A stretch of DNA of 54,437 nt from Sphingomonadales bacterium. GTDB lineage: Bacteria; Pseudomonadota; Alphaproteobacteria; Sphingomonadales; Sphingomonadaceae. The stretch is from assembly GCA_017302615.1 (NCBI GenBank), contig JAFLDB010000016.1, forward strand, positions 1 to 54,437, written 5' to 3'. Made by a program: the position numbers and the translations under genes. Of the stretch, positions 1 to 7,235 are shown piece after piece. How positions within the stretch are numbered: position 1 is the first letter of the stretch; every line of letters starts with the position of its first letter. The notes beneath the pieces were generated by a model. The model did not search any database. It saw only the letters and a program-made list of their open reading frames with translations, and was not told where the DNA came from.

Positions 1-200
1 GGCGGCGGGGGCGGCGGAGGCGGCGGCGGAGCGGCTTCGGCCACACCGGGCTTGCCGATCAGCTTGCGGCGCTTCACCTCGACCACCACCTTGTTGGTGC
101 GGCCGTGGCTGAAGGTCTGCTGGACCTGGCCCGCCTCCACCGACTTCTTCAGGCCCAGCGGCTTGCGGCCCAAGGTCGGTTTGTTTTCGCTATCGCTCAT
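1..200 (-). CDS. infB: Translation initiation factor IF-2, N-terminal part (truncated by window edge)
   Basis: This is the beginning of IF-2, the GTPase that places initiator tRNA on the 30S subunit. Only about 66 residues are present. They open [19 protein letters not shown] and continue through [19 protein letters not shown], which is the conserved alphaproteobacterial IF-2 N-terminal block. A run of Ala and then many Pro codons follows at the window edge, as expected for the low-complexity linker of IF-2. The ATG is the reverse complement of 198-200. The gene follows ylxR on the same strand after 22 bp, which completes the standard nusA-ylxR-infB order. The GTPase domain lies outside the window. 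Confidence 0.93.
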   Translation of the reverse strand, partial: MSDSENKPTLGRKPLGLKKSVEAGQVQQTFSHGRTNKVVVEVKRRKLIGKPGVAEAAPPPPPPPPP

Positions 201-222
201 GCTCAATCGTGCCCTTCAAAAC

Positions 223-957
223 TCAATTCGTCGTCACGGACGATTGCCCGGCCGCATCGGCCAGACCATCGCCACGATCCTGTTCGTTCGCTTCACTCTG
301 CCCCAGAAAGCGCAGCAGGCGCCGGAGCGGACCTTCGACCCGTTCGACTGACCGGGGATCGGTCAGCGCCAGGTGGACGACATTGTCGCGGCCCAATGCC
401 ACAGACAGCGCCGCCCGGTCCAGAGGCAAGGTCAATCCGGTTTCCCCGGACCCTTCCAGATCGCGCCCGACCCGCCATGCCTGATCGAGCTTGCGCGAGC
501 CGTCTTCGCGGGCATCGCTGGCATGGGCCAGCCAGGCCACGTTGCCCATCCGCGCGTTCTCGGCAATCCGGTCGGACCCCAGCAGCAGCTTGCCGCTTTT
601 CATTTCCAGCCCGAGCCGGTCGGTCAGGGCCCGGCGCAGCGCCGCTTCGGCCCGTTCTGGCAAGTCTTCCGGAATGGTCAGCGCCGCGCCTTTGAACGCC
701 CGTGCCAGCGCACCCTTCAGCTTGCCCTTGGCAATCGCCTGTTCCAGCTCGGCCCGCGACACGCCGATCCAGGCCCCCCGCCCCGGCGCGCGGGCCAGGG
801 CATCGGGCAGGACCAGGCCATCGGGCGAGATCGCCAGGCGCAGGAGATCATCGCGGGAACCGTGGTCCCCGGTCAGGATGCAGCGGCGCTCCGGATTGTT
901 TCCGGCGGCCGCTTCAGGGGCTGCGGAACCTAGCGGCTCATTGTGAGGAATCCGCAT
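223..957 (-). CDS. ylxR: YlxR/DUF448 RNA-binding protein
   Basis: A 244-aa protein encoded between nusA and infB. The N-terminal half has the YlxR signature: RRCILTG near residue 25, then an R-G-A-W stretch (PGRGAWIGV) and a KGKLKGALARAFKGA basic region. Together these form the DUF448 nucleic-acid-binding fold. The C-terminal half (about 110-210) resembles the L7Ae-like extension that is common in alphaproteobacterial members. The ATG overlaps the end of nusA by 20 bp, indicating translational coupling. Its exact role is unsettled in the family; regulation and RNA binding have been proposed. The assignment rests on motif plus synteny. Confidence 0.9.
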   Translation of the reverse strand: MRIPHNEPLGSAAPEAAAGNNPERRCILTGDHGSRDDLLRLAISPDGLVLPDALARAPGRGAWIGVSRAELEQAIAKGKLKGALARAFKGAALTIPEDLPERAEAALRRALTDRLGLEMKSGKLLLGSDRIAENARMGNVAWLAHASDAREDGSRKLDQAWRVGRDLEGSGETGLTLPLDRAALSVALGRDNVVHLALTDPRSVERVEGPLRRLLRFLGQSEANEQDRGDGLADAAGQSSVTTN

Positions 958-2560
958 CGGCGGCCTCCTCGTTAACTGGCTCGTCTTCGAACCAGTGGGC
1001 CCGGGCGGCCATGATGATCTCGTTGCCCTGTTCTTCGCTCAGGCCATATTCGCCCAGCACGCCGCCACGATCCTGCTCACGCTCACGCCGCGCCGGGGCG
1101 CTGCCGTCACGGCGGCGCTGCTCGGCGCGCTTCTTGGCGATCAGCTCATCGGTGGCCAGATCGGCCAGATCGTCGAGCGTCTTGATCCCGGCCTTGCCCA
1201 GCGTGACCAGCATTTGCTCGGTCAGGTGCGGGATTTCGGCCAGGGCATCCTCGACGCCCAGCGCCTGACGCTCTTCGCGATAGGCTGCCTCGCGGCGTTC
1301 CAGCGCTTCTGCGGCGCGGCTCTGCAGCTCTTCGGCGAGTTCCTCGTCGAAGCCCTCGATCGCGGCCAGTTCGTTCACGTCGATATAGGCCACTTCTTCC
1401 AGTTCGCTGAAACCTTCGGCGACCAGCAGCTGCGACAGGGTTTCATCGACGTCGAGTTCTTCCTCGAACATCTTGGACCGCTCGGCGAATTCCTTCTGAC
1501 GCTTCTCGCTCGATTCCGCCTCGGTCATGATGTCGATCTGGCTGCCGGTCAGCTGGCTGGCCAGACGGACGTTCTGTCCGCGGCGACCGATTGCCAGGCT
1601 CAGCTGGTCGTCCGGCACCACCACTTCGATGCGGCTTTCTTCCTCGTCGATCACCACGCGGCTGACAGTGGCCGGCTGCAGCGCGTTGACCACGAACGTC
1701 GCGGTGTCCTCGCTCCAGGGGATGATGTCGATCTTCTCGCCCTGCATTTCCTGCACCACCGCCTGAACGCGGCTGCCCTTCATGCCGACGCAGGCGCCGA
1801 CCGGGTCGATGCTGGAATCGCGGCTGATCACGCCGATCTTGGCACGGCTGCCCGGATCGCGGGCGGCTGCCTTGATAGTGATGATGCCGTCATAGATTTC
1901 CGGCACTTCCTGCGCGAACAGGGCCTTCATGAAGTCCGGGTGGGCGCGAGACAGGAAGATCTGCGGACCACGGTTCTGGCGCTCCACCTTCAGGATCAGG
2001 GCGCGGACACGCTCGCCCACGCGGGCCACTTCGCGCGGGATCTGCTGATCGCGGCGGATGACGCCTTCGGCGCGACCGAGGTTGACGATCACATGGCCGA
2101 ATTCGACCGACTTGATCACGCCGGTCACCAGTTCGCCGGCGCGGTCCTTGAATTCCTCGAACTGACGCTCACGCTCGGCATCGCGGACCTTCTGGAAGAT
2201 CACCTGCTTGGCCGACTGCGCGTCGATGCGGCCCAGATCCACCGGCGGCAGCGGATCGACGATGAAATCGCCCAGCTTGGCGTCCTTGTCGAGCTTCTGC
2301 GCGGCCTTCAGGTCAACCTGCTTGAAGTAGTCGTCCACTTCCTCGACCACTTCGACCACGCGCCACAGGCGCAGGTCGCCGGTGCGCGGATCAAGCTTGG
2401 CGCGGATGTCGTTTTCCGCACCATAGCGGGCACGCGCCGCCTTCTGGATCGCTTCTTCCATCGCCTCGATGACGATCGCCTTGTCGATCAGCTTCTCGTT
2501 CGCGACCGAGGTGGCGATTGCAAGCAGTTCAGCGCGGTTGGCGGAAATCGGACTGGCCAT
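938..2560 (-). CDS. nusA: Transcription termination/antitermination factor NusA
   Basis: A 540-aa NusA, which binds RNA polymerase and modulates pausing, Rho-independent termination and antitermination. Domains in order are an N-terminal RNAP-binding domain (about 1-125), an S1 domain (about 135-200, containing [17 protein letters not shown]), and two KH domains, with [12 protein letters not shown] and [15 protein letters not shown] as the GxxG loops. These are followed by acidic helix-hairpin C-terminal repeats (about 360-480) and a charged tail. The length is normal for Alphaproteobacteria. The start codon lies 2 bp after the rimP stop and the 3' end overlaps ylxR, so all are one transcriptional unit. 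Confidence 0.97.
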   Translation of the reverse strand: MASPISANRAELLAIATSVANEKLIDKAIVIEAMEEAIQKAARARYGAENDIRAKLDPRTGDLRLWRVVEVVEEVDDYFKQVDLKAAQKLDKDAKLGDFIVDPLPPVDLGRIDAQSAKQVIFQKVRDAERERQFEEFKDRAGELVTGVIKSVEFGHVIVNLGRAEGVIRRDQQIPREVARVGERVRALILKVERQNRGPQIFLSRAHPDFMKALFAQEVPEIYDGIITIKAAARDPGSRAKIGVISRDSSIDPVGACVGMKGSRVQAVVQEMQGEKIDIIPWSEDTATFVVNALQPATVSRVVIDEEESRIEVVVPDDQLSLAIGRRGQNVRLASQLTGSQIDIMTEAESSEKRQKEFAERSKMFEEELDVDETLSQLLVAEGFSELEEVAYIDVNELAAIEGFDEELAEELQSRAAEALERREAAYREERQALGVEDALAEIPHLTEQMLVTLGKAGIKTLDDLADLATDELIAKKRAEQRRRDGSAPARREREQDRGGVLGEYGLSEEQGNEIIMAARAHWFEDEPVNEEAADADSSQ

Positions 2561-2562
2561 GT

Positions 2563-3138
2563 TCAGTCTTCCTGTTCTTCTTCGAGAATTTCGTCAGCCC
2601 CGCTGGCGTCCAGCGGGCGGGTGGCGGCAATCAGCTTGTCGGTCAGGACAAGCTTGGCGGAATGAATGTCGGACAGCGGGAACGAAACCGACCCGGACTT
2701 CTTGTCAGCGAGAGTAACGGTCTCACCCTCGATCCCGACCAGATCGCCCTGGAGCGACTTGCGGTTGCCCTCAACCGGGTTGATCAGTTGCACGCGCGCT
2801 TCGTGCCCGGCCCAGTTGGCAAAATCCTGCGGACGGGTCAGCGGACGGTCGATCCCGGGAGAACTGACTTCGAGGCGATAGGCATCCGCGATCAGCACTT
2901 CGCCCTTTTCCTCCAGCGCGTCGATCGCGTCGGAAATACGGTGCGACAGCGCGGCGCAATCCTCGATCACCAGCTGGCCGGTCTCGGGCCGCTCGGCCAT
3001 GATCTGGAGAGTGAATTCTTCGGCGTCCGAAAGCGGGCCGATTTCTCCGCCCTTGAAATAGCGCACGCGCACGAGATCGAAACCGAGGGCCCTGGCCTCC
3101 GGTTCGACAACCTCGATGATCCGCGCGATATCCGCCAT
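2563..3138 (-). CDS. rimP: Ribosome maturation factor RimP
   Basis: A 191-aa RimP, needed for 30S subunit maturation. The N-terminal domain contains LGFDLVRVRYFKGGE and the family motif YRLEVSSPGIDRPL lies near residue 85. The C-terminal SH3-like domain carries GNRKSLQGDLVGIEGE, and the tail is acidic. The open frame continues far upstream, but ATG at 3136-3138 is chosen because it begins the conserved MADIARIIEVVEPEA block and has a GGAG about 6 nt upstream. It is the first gene of the rimP-nusA-ylxR-infB operon. Confidence 0.94.
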   Translation of the reverse strand: MADIARIIEVVEPEARALGFDLVRVRYFKGGEIGPLSDAEEFTLQIMAERPETGQLVIEDCAALSHRISDAIDALEEKGEVLIADAYRLEVSSPGIDRPLTRPQDFANWAGHEARVQLINPVEGNRKSLQGDLVGIEGETVTLADKKSGSVSFPLSDIHSAKLVLTDKLIAATRPLDASGADEILEEEQED

Positions 3139-3282
3139 GAAAACTCCGTCTGCCCGGGCAATGTGACAATGGCGGTTTGCGCCGGCCCCTTGCGGCGCCA
3201 GCCCCTCCGTTGTGTCACAATGTCGGGATGGATGCGCAATTAGGCGCGGATGCCGCGAAAAGCAAGCTCTAGTTGGCAGCCA

Positions 3283-3311
3283 TTGCTTTTCCGCACAGCC
3301 TACCCTATATC
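3283..3311 (+). promoter_or_regulatory. Candidate promoter of the cold-shock gene
   Basis: TTGCTT (3283-3288) and TATATC (3306-3311) are separated by 17 bp and lie about 130 bp upstream of the cold-shock ATG. This would give a long 5' leader, as cold-shock genes often have. It sits in the 300-bp divergent gap between rimP and the cold-shock gene (3139-3438). That gap also holds a TTGTG-T-CACAA dyad at 3210-3220 and otherwise nothing I can name. The promoter is a pattern match only. Confidence 0.3.
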
Positions 3312-3389
3312 CCGTTTTGCTAACGTCGCCTGCGACGGAACTTTCTGGCCCAACGGCCCCCTCGTTCCCTTTCTCGCTACCTTTGCTCA

Positions 3390-3406
3390 ACCGGCACGTT
3401 GCCGGT
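3390..3406 (+). promoter_or_regulatory. Hairpin in the 5' leader of the cold-shock gene
   Basis: A perfect 7-bp stem, ACCGGCA/TGCCGGT, with a CGT loop. It ends 32 bp before the cold-shock start codon and lies inside the leader that would follow the candidate promoter at 3283-3311. There is no T-tract, so it is not a terminator. Structured leaders are typical of cold-shock mRNAs, but the role here is inferred. Confidence 0.35.
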
Positions 3407-3438
3407 CGATCACCCGTGTTTCGTGAAAGGAACAGGAC

Positions 3439-3645
3439 ATGCCGGTAGGCACCGTGAAATTCTTCAATACCGACAAGGGCTATGGCTTTATCGCACCGGA
3501 TACCGGTGGCGGTGACGCTTTCGTCCACATCAGCGCCGTCGAACGCGCCGGGATGGCCACGCTCGATAAGGACCAGCGCGTCAAGTACGAACTGGAAACC
3601 GACAAGCGCGGCAAGACCTCTGCCGTCCAGCTCGAGGCCGCCTGA
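3439..3645 (+). CDS. Cold-shock domain protein (CspA family)
   Basis: A 68-aa single cold-shock domain that binds single-stranded RNA or DNA and acts as an RNA chaperone. RNP-1 is seen as KGYGFIAPD (residues 14-22) and RNP-2 as DAFVHISAV (about 28-36); the N-terminal [14 protein letters not shown] block is canonical. A GAAAGGAACAGG ribosome-binding sequence precedes the ATG. The gene is followed after 4 bp by an IF-1-like reading frame, so the two probably form one mRNA. Confidence 0.95.
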   Translation: MPVGTVKFFNTDKGYGFIAPDTGGGDAFVHISAVERAGMATLDKDQRVKYELETDKRGKTSAVQLEAA

Positions 3646-3649
3646 GCGG

Positions 3650-3913
3650 ATGGCCAAGGAGGATCTGCTGACCCTCGAAGGCCAGATCGATGAAATCCTT
3701 CCCGACGGGCGCTTCGGCGTCATGCTCGAGAACGAACACCGGATCATTGCCTAAACGGCCGGGAAGATGCGGAAATTCCGTATCCGCTCGGTCGTGGGCG
3801 ACCGGGTTCGCGTGGAAATGACCCCCTACGACCTCAGCAAGGGCCGCATCGTGTTTCGCGAGCGCGGACCGGGCGGAGGTCCGACGGGGCCCCACGGAAA
3901 GCGGCGGCATTAG
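3650..3913 (+). pseudogene. infA: IF-1-like gene interrupted by an in-frame TAA
   Basis: The frame from ATG 3650 reads as translation initiation factor IF-1: [19 protein letters not shown], then [11 protein letters not shown] at 3752-3754, then [34 protein letters not shown] and a Gly/Arg/His tail ending at TAG 3911-3913. In IF-1 the residue after IIA is normally Tyr or His (Y/H-TAG-K/R-MRK), so one base change from TAC or TAT explains the stop. The reading frame is otherwise intact on both sides, with no indel. A restart at ATG 3767 (MRKFRIR) would make only the second half. IF-1 is normally essential, so either this is a dispensable paralogue, the codon is a sequence error, or the stop is suppressed. 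The adjacent cold-shock gene and the divergent sequence favour a paralogue. Confidence 0.85.
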
Positions 3914-3940
3914 CGCCCAACAACCAAAGACAAGAAATGC

Positions 3941-3959
3941 GGCAGCCCTTGCGGCTGCC
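3941..3959 (+). terminator. Possible terminator hairpin after the csp/IF-1-like pair
   Basis: A perfect 7-bp inverted repeat, GGCAGCC/GGCTGCC, with a CTTGC loop lies 28 bp after the end of the broken IF-1-like frame. The flanks are purine-rich and no U-tract follows, so it may be a weak terminator or an mRNA-stabilising hairpin rather than a classic intrinsic terminator. Confidence 0.35.
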
Positions 3960-3970
3960 CGGAAGATACA

Positions 3971-4132
3971 ATGACATTCAATACCATGATACCGGCGATC
4001 CGCCGCGGCCTTGGCCGCGCGCCCTTCGCCCGGAGCGCGGCCAACCCCGGTCAGCTCCACCACGGCCGCAGCCATTCTTCTCCGCTTTCGCGTGAGGAAA
4101 CCCGGCTGGCCGTGATCGAAGTGCTGGGCTGA
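3971..4132 (+). CDS. Small protein of unknown function (53 aa)
   Basis: An open frame from ATG 3971 to TGA 4130-4132 encodes a basic 53-aa protein with many Arg and Ser residues. It ends RSHSSPLSREETRLAVIEVLG. It shows no signal peptide, membrane helix or known motif. It is kept because it fills the gap between the hairpin at 3941 and the next small gene. Its codon third positions are GC-rich like the neighbours, and it lies in a co-oriented run of small genes. I do not recognise the family. Confidence 0.5.
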   Translation: MTFNTMIPAIRRGLGRAPFARSAANPGQLHHGRSHSSPLSREETRLAVIEVLG

Positions 4133-4156
4133 CCAGCCAACTAGCGAGGTGACGCG

Positions 4157-4357
4157 ATGATGGGCGAGCAGTTCTATATGACACAGGCCGAAAGCTGCGC
4201 CCGCGCGGCTGAAGCGGCCCCGCTTGCCAACCAACGCGACACCCTGCTGCGTTCGCGCGCCGTCTGGCTTGGCCTGGCCGCGCGCGAGCAAGGCAACAAG
4301 GCCGCACGGGCCGAACGCGAACGCATCCGCACCGAGGAGCAAGACCATGTCCGATGA
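4157..4357 (+). CDS. Small helical protein of unknown function (66 aa)
   Basis: A 66-aa, Ala/Arg-rich protein predicted to be helical throughout (QFYMTQAESCARAAEAA, then ANQRDTLLRSRAVWLGLAAR). A GCGAGGTGA ribosome-binding sequence precedes ATG 4157. Short proteins of this form, with a Q-F-Y start, an ANxRDxxLRxxAxW core and a charged C-terminus, recur in sphingomonads near cold-shock and IF-1 genes as far as I recall. No function is known to me. The stop overlaps the next gene by 11 bp, indicating translational coupling. Confidence 0.7.
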   Translation: MMGEQFYMTQAESCARAAEAAPLANQRDTLLRSRAVWLGLAAREQGNKAARAERERIRTEEQDHVR

Positions 4358-4556
4358 AGCCCACCGCCCGTTCCTGATCCAGCGCCAGACCGATGGCACG
4401 TTCCGCCTGACCGTGCGCGATATCCGCTACAATTCGCAGGGCTATCCGCTGGTCAGCGGGGTGATGCAGGACGAAATCTTCGCGACCTCGGCCGCGGCCA
4501 AGAACTTCGCCCGGTCGAACTTTGACGCCAAGGCCGGGCAATACGCGACGAAATAG
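4347..4556 (+). CDS. Small protein of unknown function (69 aa)
   Basis: A 69-aa soluble protein starting MSDEAHRPFLIQRQTDGTFRL and ending AKAGQYATK. ATG 4347 is chosen because GAGGAG sits 8 nt upstream, inside the end of the preceding gene, although the frame is open further back. Alternating polar and hydrophobic residues (FRLTVRDIRYNSQGYPLVSGV) suggest a small beta-rich fold. It is probably co-expressed with the 66-aa gene it overlaps. No family is recognised. Confidence 0.7.
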   Translation: MSDEAHRPFLIQRQTDGTFRLTVRDIRYNSQGYPLVSGVMQDEIFATSAAAKNFARSNFDAKAGQYATK

Positions 4557-4568
4557 CAGACCTTCCGT

Positions 4569-5396
4569 TCAGATCGGATCCTTCATCACCTGTTTGAAAG
4601 TCACCTTCCCGCGCGCGACTTCCCACAGGTTGCCGTTGGACTGGGTGATCACGAACAGGGTGATCGGCACGTTGTAGCTGACGAAGACGTGAATTTCAGT
4701 CGGCTGGGGATCGAGCAGGTGTGAAACCCCGAACCCGGCCGCCTTTTTCGGCACATTGCGCGAATCCACGTTGACGCAGCTCTTGCTGAACGCCCGGCTG
4801 GACAGCAGCTTGCCATCCGCGCCGAAGACATAACGGTAATGCCCGCCGGCCGGGAACACCCCGTCCTCCACCCCGGAACTCATCACATAGGCCGGGATCG
4901 AGCCATCGGCGCGCGGCGGCAGGACCACTGTGTTGAGGTTGCCCCGGGTGCAGCGGAAAACCTTCTGCTCGATCGCCGCATCGACCGCCTTGCCACGCGT
5001 CTCGACCAATCGCAGGGCCAGCGGGGACAGCGCCGGATCGTCCCCGTCCTTCAGGAACCCGCCGCGCTCCACCTTGCTGCCGCGCACCCAGTAGCGGGCC
5101 ATGGCAAAGGTCTTGCCGTCCCTGACCCCGTAATAGGTCGCCAGCAGCAGGCCATCAGCGGCCGGCTCGACGATATAGCCGGCCATCCCTTCTTGCTGGG
5201 CCTTGTCCAGCGTCCATTTGCGCTTCTTGAGATCGGCCTGCATCCGGTCGGTCGAATGCCAGGCGGCCTGATCGTAGGCATAGATTTCGGCGCCCCGTAC
5301 CTCTGCTTCGCGCGCGGCGGCCAGTTCGGGTTCGGTTGGATCGGCCCAGGCCGGGCTGGCGATCAGCGCCGCCAGCAGAATCAGCAAACGGCGCAT
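4569..5396 (-). CDS. Exported protein of unknown function (275 aa)
   Basis: The protein starts MRRLLILLAALIASPAWA, a clear Sec signal peptide with AWA-D as the likely cleavage site, so it should reach the periplasm. The mature part has two cysteines (near FRCTRGN and SKSCVNVDS) that could form a disulfide, and no enzymatic motif I recognise. ATG 5396 is preferred over ATG 5402 because AGAGGA lies 6 nt upstream of the former and abuts the latter. Its 3' end converges on the small gene at 4347-4556 with 12 bp between them. Confidence 0.75.
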   Translation of the reverse strand: MRRLLILLAALIASPAWADPTEPELAAAREAEVRGAEIYAYDQAAWHSTDRMQADLKKRKWTLDKAQQEGMAGYIVEPAADGLLLATYYGVRDGKTFAMARYWVRGSKVERGGFLKDGDDPALSPLALRLVETRGKAVDAAIEQKVFRCTRGNLNTVVLPPRADGSIPAYVMSSGVEDGVFPAGGHYRYVFGADGKLLSSRAFSKSCVNVDSRNVPKKAAGFGVSHLLDPQPTEIHVFVSYNVPITLFVITQSNGNLWEVARGKVTFKQVMKDPI

Positions 5397-5478
5397 AGGC
5401 ATTCCTCTCGCTCAAGCCATTGTCGCGCCGCAGGAAATCGCCTTGGGCCCAACAAGTCAAGCGCGCAGGCCCGCGGCC

Positions 5479-5856
5479 TTAGTCGCGCTTGGTGCTCTCG
5501 GCGTAGTAATCGTTGTCGGATGACGGGACAGTGGTGTTGAAACGACGTTCTTCCGCAGCCTTGCGCCGCTCTTCCTTGGCCTTGGCTTTGAGCGCATCTT
5601 CGCGCTGTTTCTCCGCGTAGTGTTCATCGGAATTCCACCACGCGGACAGCAGCACGCCCAGATTGGCCAGGAAGCCGGCGTCTTCGTCAACCTTGTGCTC
5701 AACCGCTTCGCCGGCCGCTTCCAACCGGGCCCTGGCCTCCGGATCGCGCTCGACATGGCTGGCATAACTGCTCAGTCCGGCAAAGCTGAACATCACCAGC
5801 AGGCCGAGGCAGCCGACCGCCTGAAACAGCCGCTTGATGATGGTGCCGATCCCCAT
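5479..5856 (-). CDS. Membrane-anchored protein of unknown function (125 aa)
   Basis: One N-terminal hydrophobic segment (about residues 12-32, VGCLGLLVMFSFAGLSSYA) is followed by a charged, helix-prone region. That region is rich in Glu, Lys, Arg and Ala (KQREDALKAKAKEERRKAAE), consistent with a coiled coil, and ends in a polar tail. It is probably an inner-membrane protein with a cytoplasmic or periplasmic coiled coil. It lies between the exported protein and pspF on the same strand. Membership of the psp locus is possible but unproven. Confidence 0.7.
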   Translation of the reverse strand: MGIGTIIKRLFQAVGCLGLLVMFSFAGLSSYASHVERDPEARARLEAAGEAVEHKVDEDAGFLANLGVLLSAWWNSDEHYAEKQREDALKAKAKEERRKAAEERRFNTTVPSSDNDYYAESTKRD

Positions 5857-5899
5857 GGCCGGTGACCATAGACCGCAGCGCTGAAAACAGGGTTAAAAA

Positions 5900-6925
5900 T
5901 CAGCCCCGCTCGCTAAGCCCATGCTTCTTCATGGCATGGCGCAACTGGTCATAGCTGAGGCCCAGCGCCTTGGCGGTCTGGCGCTGGTTATAGCGGTGGC
6001 GGCCCAGCGCGGTCTCCAGGATCGCCTTTTCATGGGCATCGACCGCCGCTTTGAGGTCGGTCACCTGATCCAGGCTGGTGGCGGGCGCCGGGGCGGTCCG
6101 TTCCGCAGCGGGCGCGGCATCGCTGGCTGCGCGCGGCAGCGGCGCGGGCTTCCACGGGCTGTCGAACGGATCGAACACCACATGATCGACCGGCTCGTCC
6201 CCCGCCCCCCAGCGATAGACCGCGCGTTCCACCACGTTGCGCAGTTCGCGGACATTGCCGGGCCACTGGTAATCCTCGAGCGCGGCCATCGCCCGGTTGG
6301 AAAAGCCGGGCCAGGCATCCCAGTGCAATTCGGCCGCCATCCGCCGCCCGAAATAGTCGGACAGCACGCGGATATCCCCTTCGCGCACCCGCAGCGGCGG
6401 CAGGGTGATAACCTCGAAGCTCAGCCGGTCGAGCAGGTCGGCGCGGAACCGGCCTTCTTCGGCCAGGCGCGGCAGATCCTCGTTGGTGGCGGCGACAATC
6501 CGGACATCAACCTTGATCGGACGCGACGATCCGATCCGGGTGACTTCGCCATATTCCACGGCCCTCAACAGCCGTTCTTGGGCGCCCATCGACAGTGTGG
6601 CCAGTTCGTCGAGGAAAAGCGTGCCTTTGTCGGCTTCCTCGAACCGTCCGGCGCGGGCCTTGGTAGCACCGGTGAAGGCACCCTGCTCATGACCGAACAA
6701 TTCCGCCTCGATCAAGGTTTCCGGCAAGGCCGCGCAGTTGAGCGTGACCAATGGTTCCTGCCAGCGGCGCGAGAGCTGGTGGAGGCGTTCCGCGATCAGT
6801 TCCTTGCCGGTCCCGCGCTCTCCGATCACCAGAACCGGCCGGCCCATCGGCGCCGCCCGGCTGGCGCGTTCGACCGAATCCAGAAAGGCGGTCGACTGGC
6901 CAACGAATTGGGTGTTGCGCTCCAT
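5900..6925 (-). CDS. pspF: PspF, sigma-54 activator of the phage-shock operon
   Basis: A 341-aa enhancer-binding ATPase without an N-terminal sensor domain, as in PspF. Walker A is GERGTGKE (about 35-42) and the sigma-54 contact loop is GAFTGA (about 85-90). Walker B is TLFLDEL, and the sensor and arginine-finger region includes FRADLLDRLSFEVITLPPLR. A Fis-type helix-turn-helix closes the protein (RQTAKALGLSYDQLRHAMKK). In the family, PspA inhibits it until membrane stress releases it. ATG 6925 is used; a TTG at 6931 is a weaker alternative. It is divergent from the psp operon, and a PspF-like dyad (6934-6952) lies just upstream of its start, so autoregulation is likely. Confidence 0.93.
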   Translation of the reverse strand: MERNTQFVGQSTAFLDSVERASRAAPMGRPVLVIGERGTGKELIAERLHQLSRRWQEPLVTLNCAALPETLIEAELFGHEQGAFTGATKARAGRFEEADKGTLFLDELATLSMGAQERLLRAVEYGEVTRIGSSRPIKVDVRIVAATNEDLPRLAEEGRFRADLLDRLSFEVITLPPLRVREGDIRVLSDYFGRRMAAELHWDAWPGFSNRAMAALEDYQWPGNVRELRNVVERAVYRWGAGDEPVDHVVFDPFDSPWKPAPLPRAASDAAPAAERTAPAPATSLDQVTDLKAAVDAHEKAILETALGRHRYNQRQTAKALGLSYDQLRHAMKKHGLSERG

Positions 6926-6933
6926 ACCCAATA

Positions 6934-6952
6934 TCTAGCGAAAATTCCCAAT
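6934..6952 (+). promoter_or_regulatory. Candidate PspF upstream activating site (main psp promoter)
   Basis: The 19-bp segment TCTAGCGAAAATTCCCAAT matches 11 of 19 positions of the perfect dyad found upstream of the second sigma-54 promoter in this window (34142-34160, read on the minus strand). Its centre (6943) is 84 bp from the -24 GG at 7027, the same distance as at the second promoter. It begins 9 bp upstream of the pspF ATG, where binding could also repress pspF. By itself the match is imperfect; the conserved spacing is the main support. Confidence 0.5.
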
Positions 6953-7025
6953 ATCGCGCAACACTTCCCACATGTCGTTCGTCGATTGCTGGCGAAAGGC
7001 ACGGAATTCCGGCCTTTACCCCATT

Positions 7026-7041
7026 TGGCACGGCCTTTGCG
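7026..7041 (+). promoter_or_regulatory. Sigma-54 promoter of the psp operon
   Basis: TGGCAC (7026-7031), 5 bp, then TTTGC with GC at 7039-7040. This matches the -24/-12 consensus TGGCAC-N5-TTGC, with the invariant GG and GC correctly spaced. Transcription should begin about 12 bp downstream (near 7052), some 25 bp before the first gene of the operon at 7077. The divergent pspF gene supplies the activator. The rest of the 6926-7076 gap contains the upstream site and a 9-bp direct repeat. Confidence 0.88.
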
Positions 7042-7076
7042 AAGTGACGGTCAAACCCGTTTCAAAGGTACTGACC

Positions 7077-7235
7077 ATGTTCAACACCCTGCTCAACAAG
7101 ACCAGCAAGCTCGACCGGGCGGTGATCCTGTCGGTCACGGCGATGCTTTCGTTCAACATCGTGGTCCTGACCAGCCAGCTGCAGGCCGCGCCCCAGGTTG
7201 CCCAGGTTCAGGGCAACACGGCGCAGCAGGCTTGA
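7077..7235 (+). CDS. Small single-helix membrane peptide, first gene of the psp operon (52 aa)
   Basis: A 52-aa protein: a short basic N-terminus (MFNTLLNKTSKLDR), one hydrophobic helix (AVILSVTAMLSFNIVVLT), then a polar Gln/Ala/Val tail. An AAAGGT sequence 7 nt upstream can serve as ribosome-binding site. It is the first reading frame after the sigma-54 promoter, so it should be among the strongest responders to envelope stress. I do not recognise a family. Its plan is like the 46-aa peptide at 33854-33994, which is also the first gene behind a sigma-54 promoter. Confidence 0.75.
   Translation: MFNTLLNKTSKLDRAVILSVTAMLSFNIVVLTSQLQAAPQVAQVQGNTAQQA

Noticed and set aside
1..35. GGC/GGCGGC low-complexity run at the left edge as a repeat element
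   Set aside because: It is the Pro codon tract in the IF-2 linker, read on the minus strand.
995..2665. 556-codon plus-strand open frame opposite nusA
   Set aside because: It is a mirror frame of a GC-rich gene; the minus strand encodes complete NusA domains.
3139..3747. N-terminal extension of RimP by about 200 codons
   Set aside because: It would run through the divergent gap and antisense to the cold-shock gene. RimP homologues begin at the chosen ATG, which has a ribosome-binding site.
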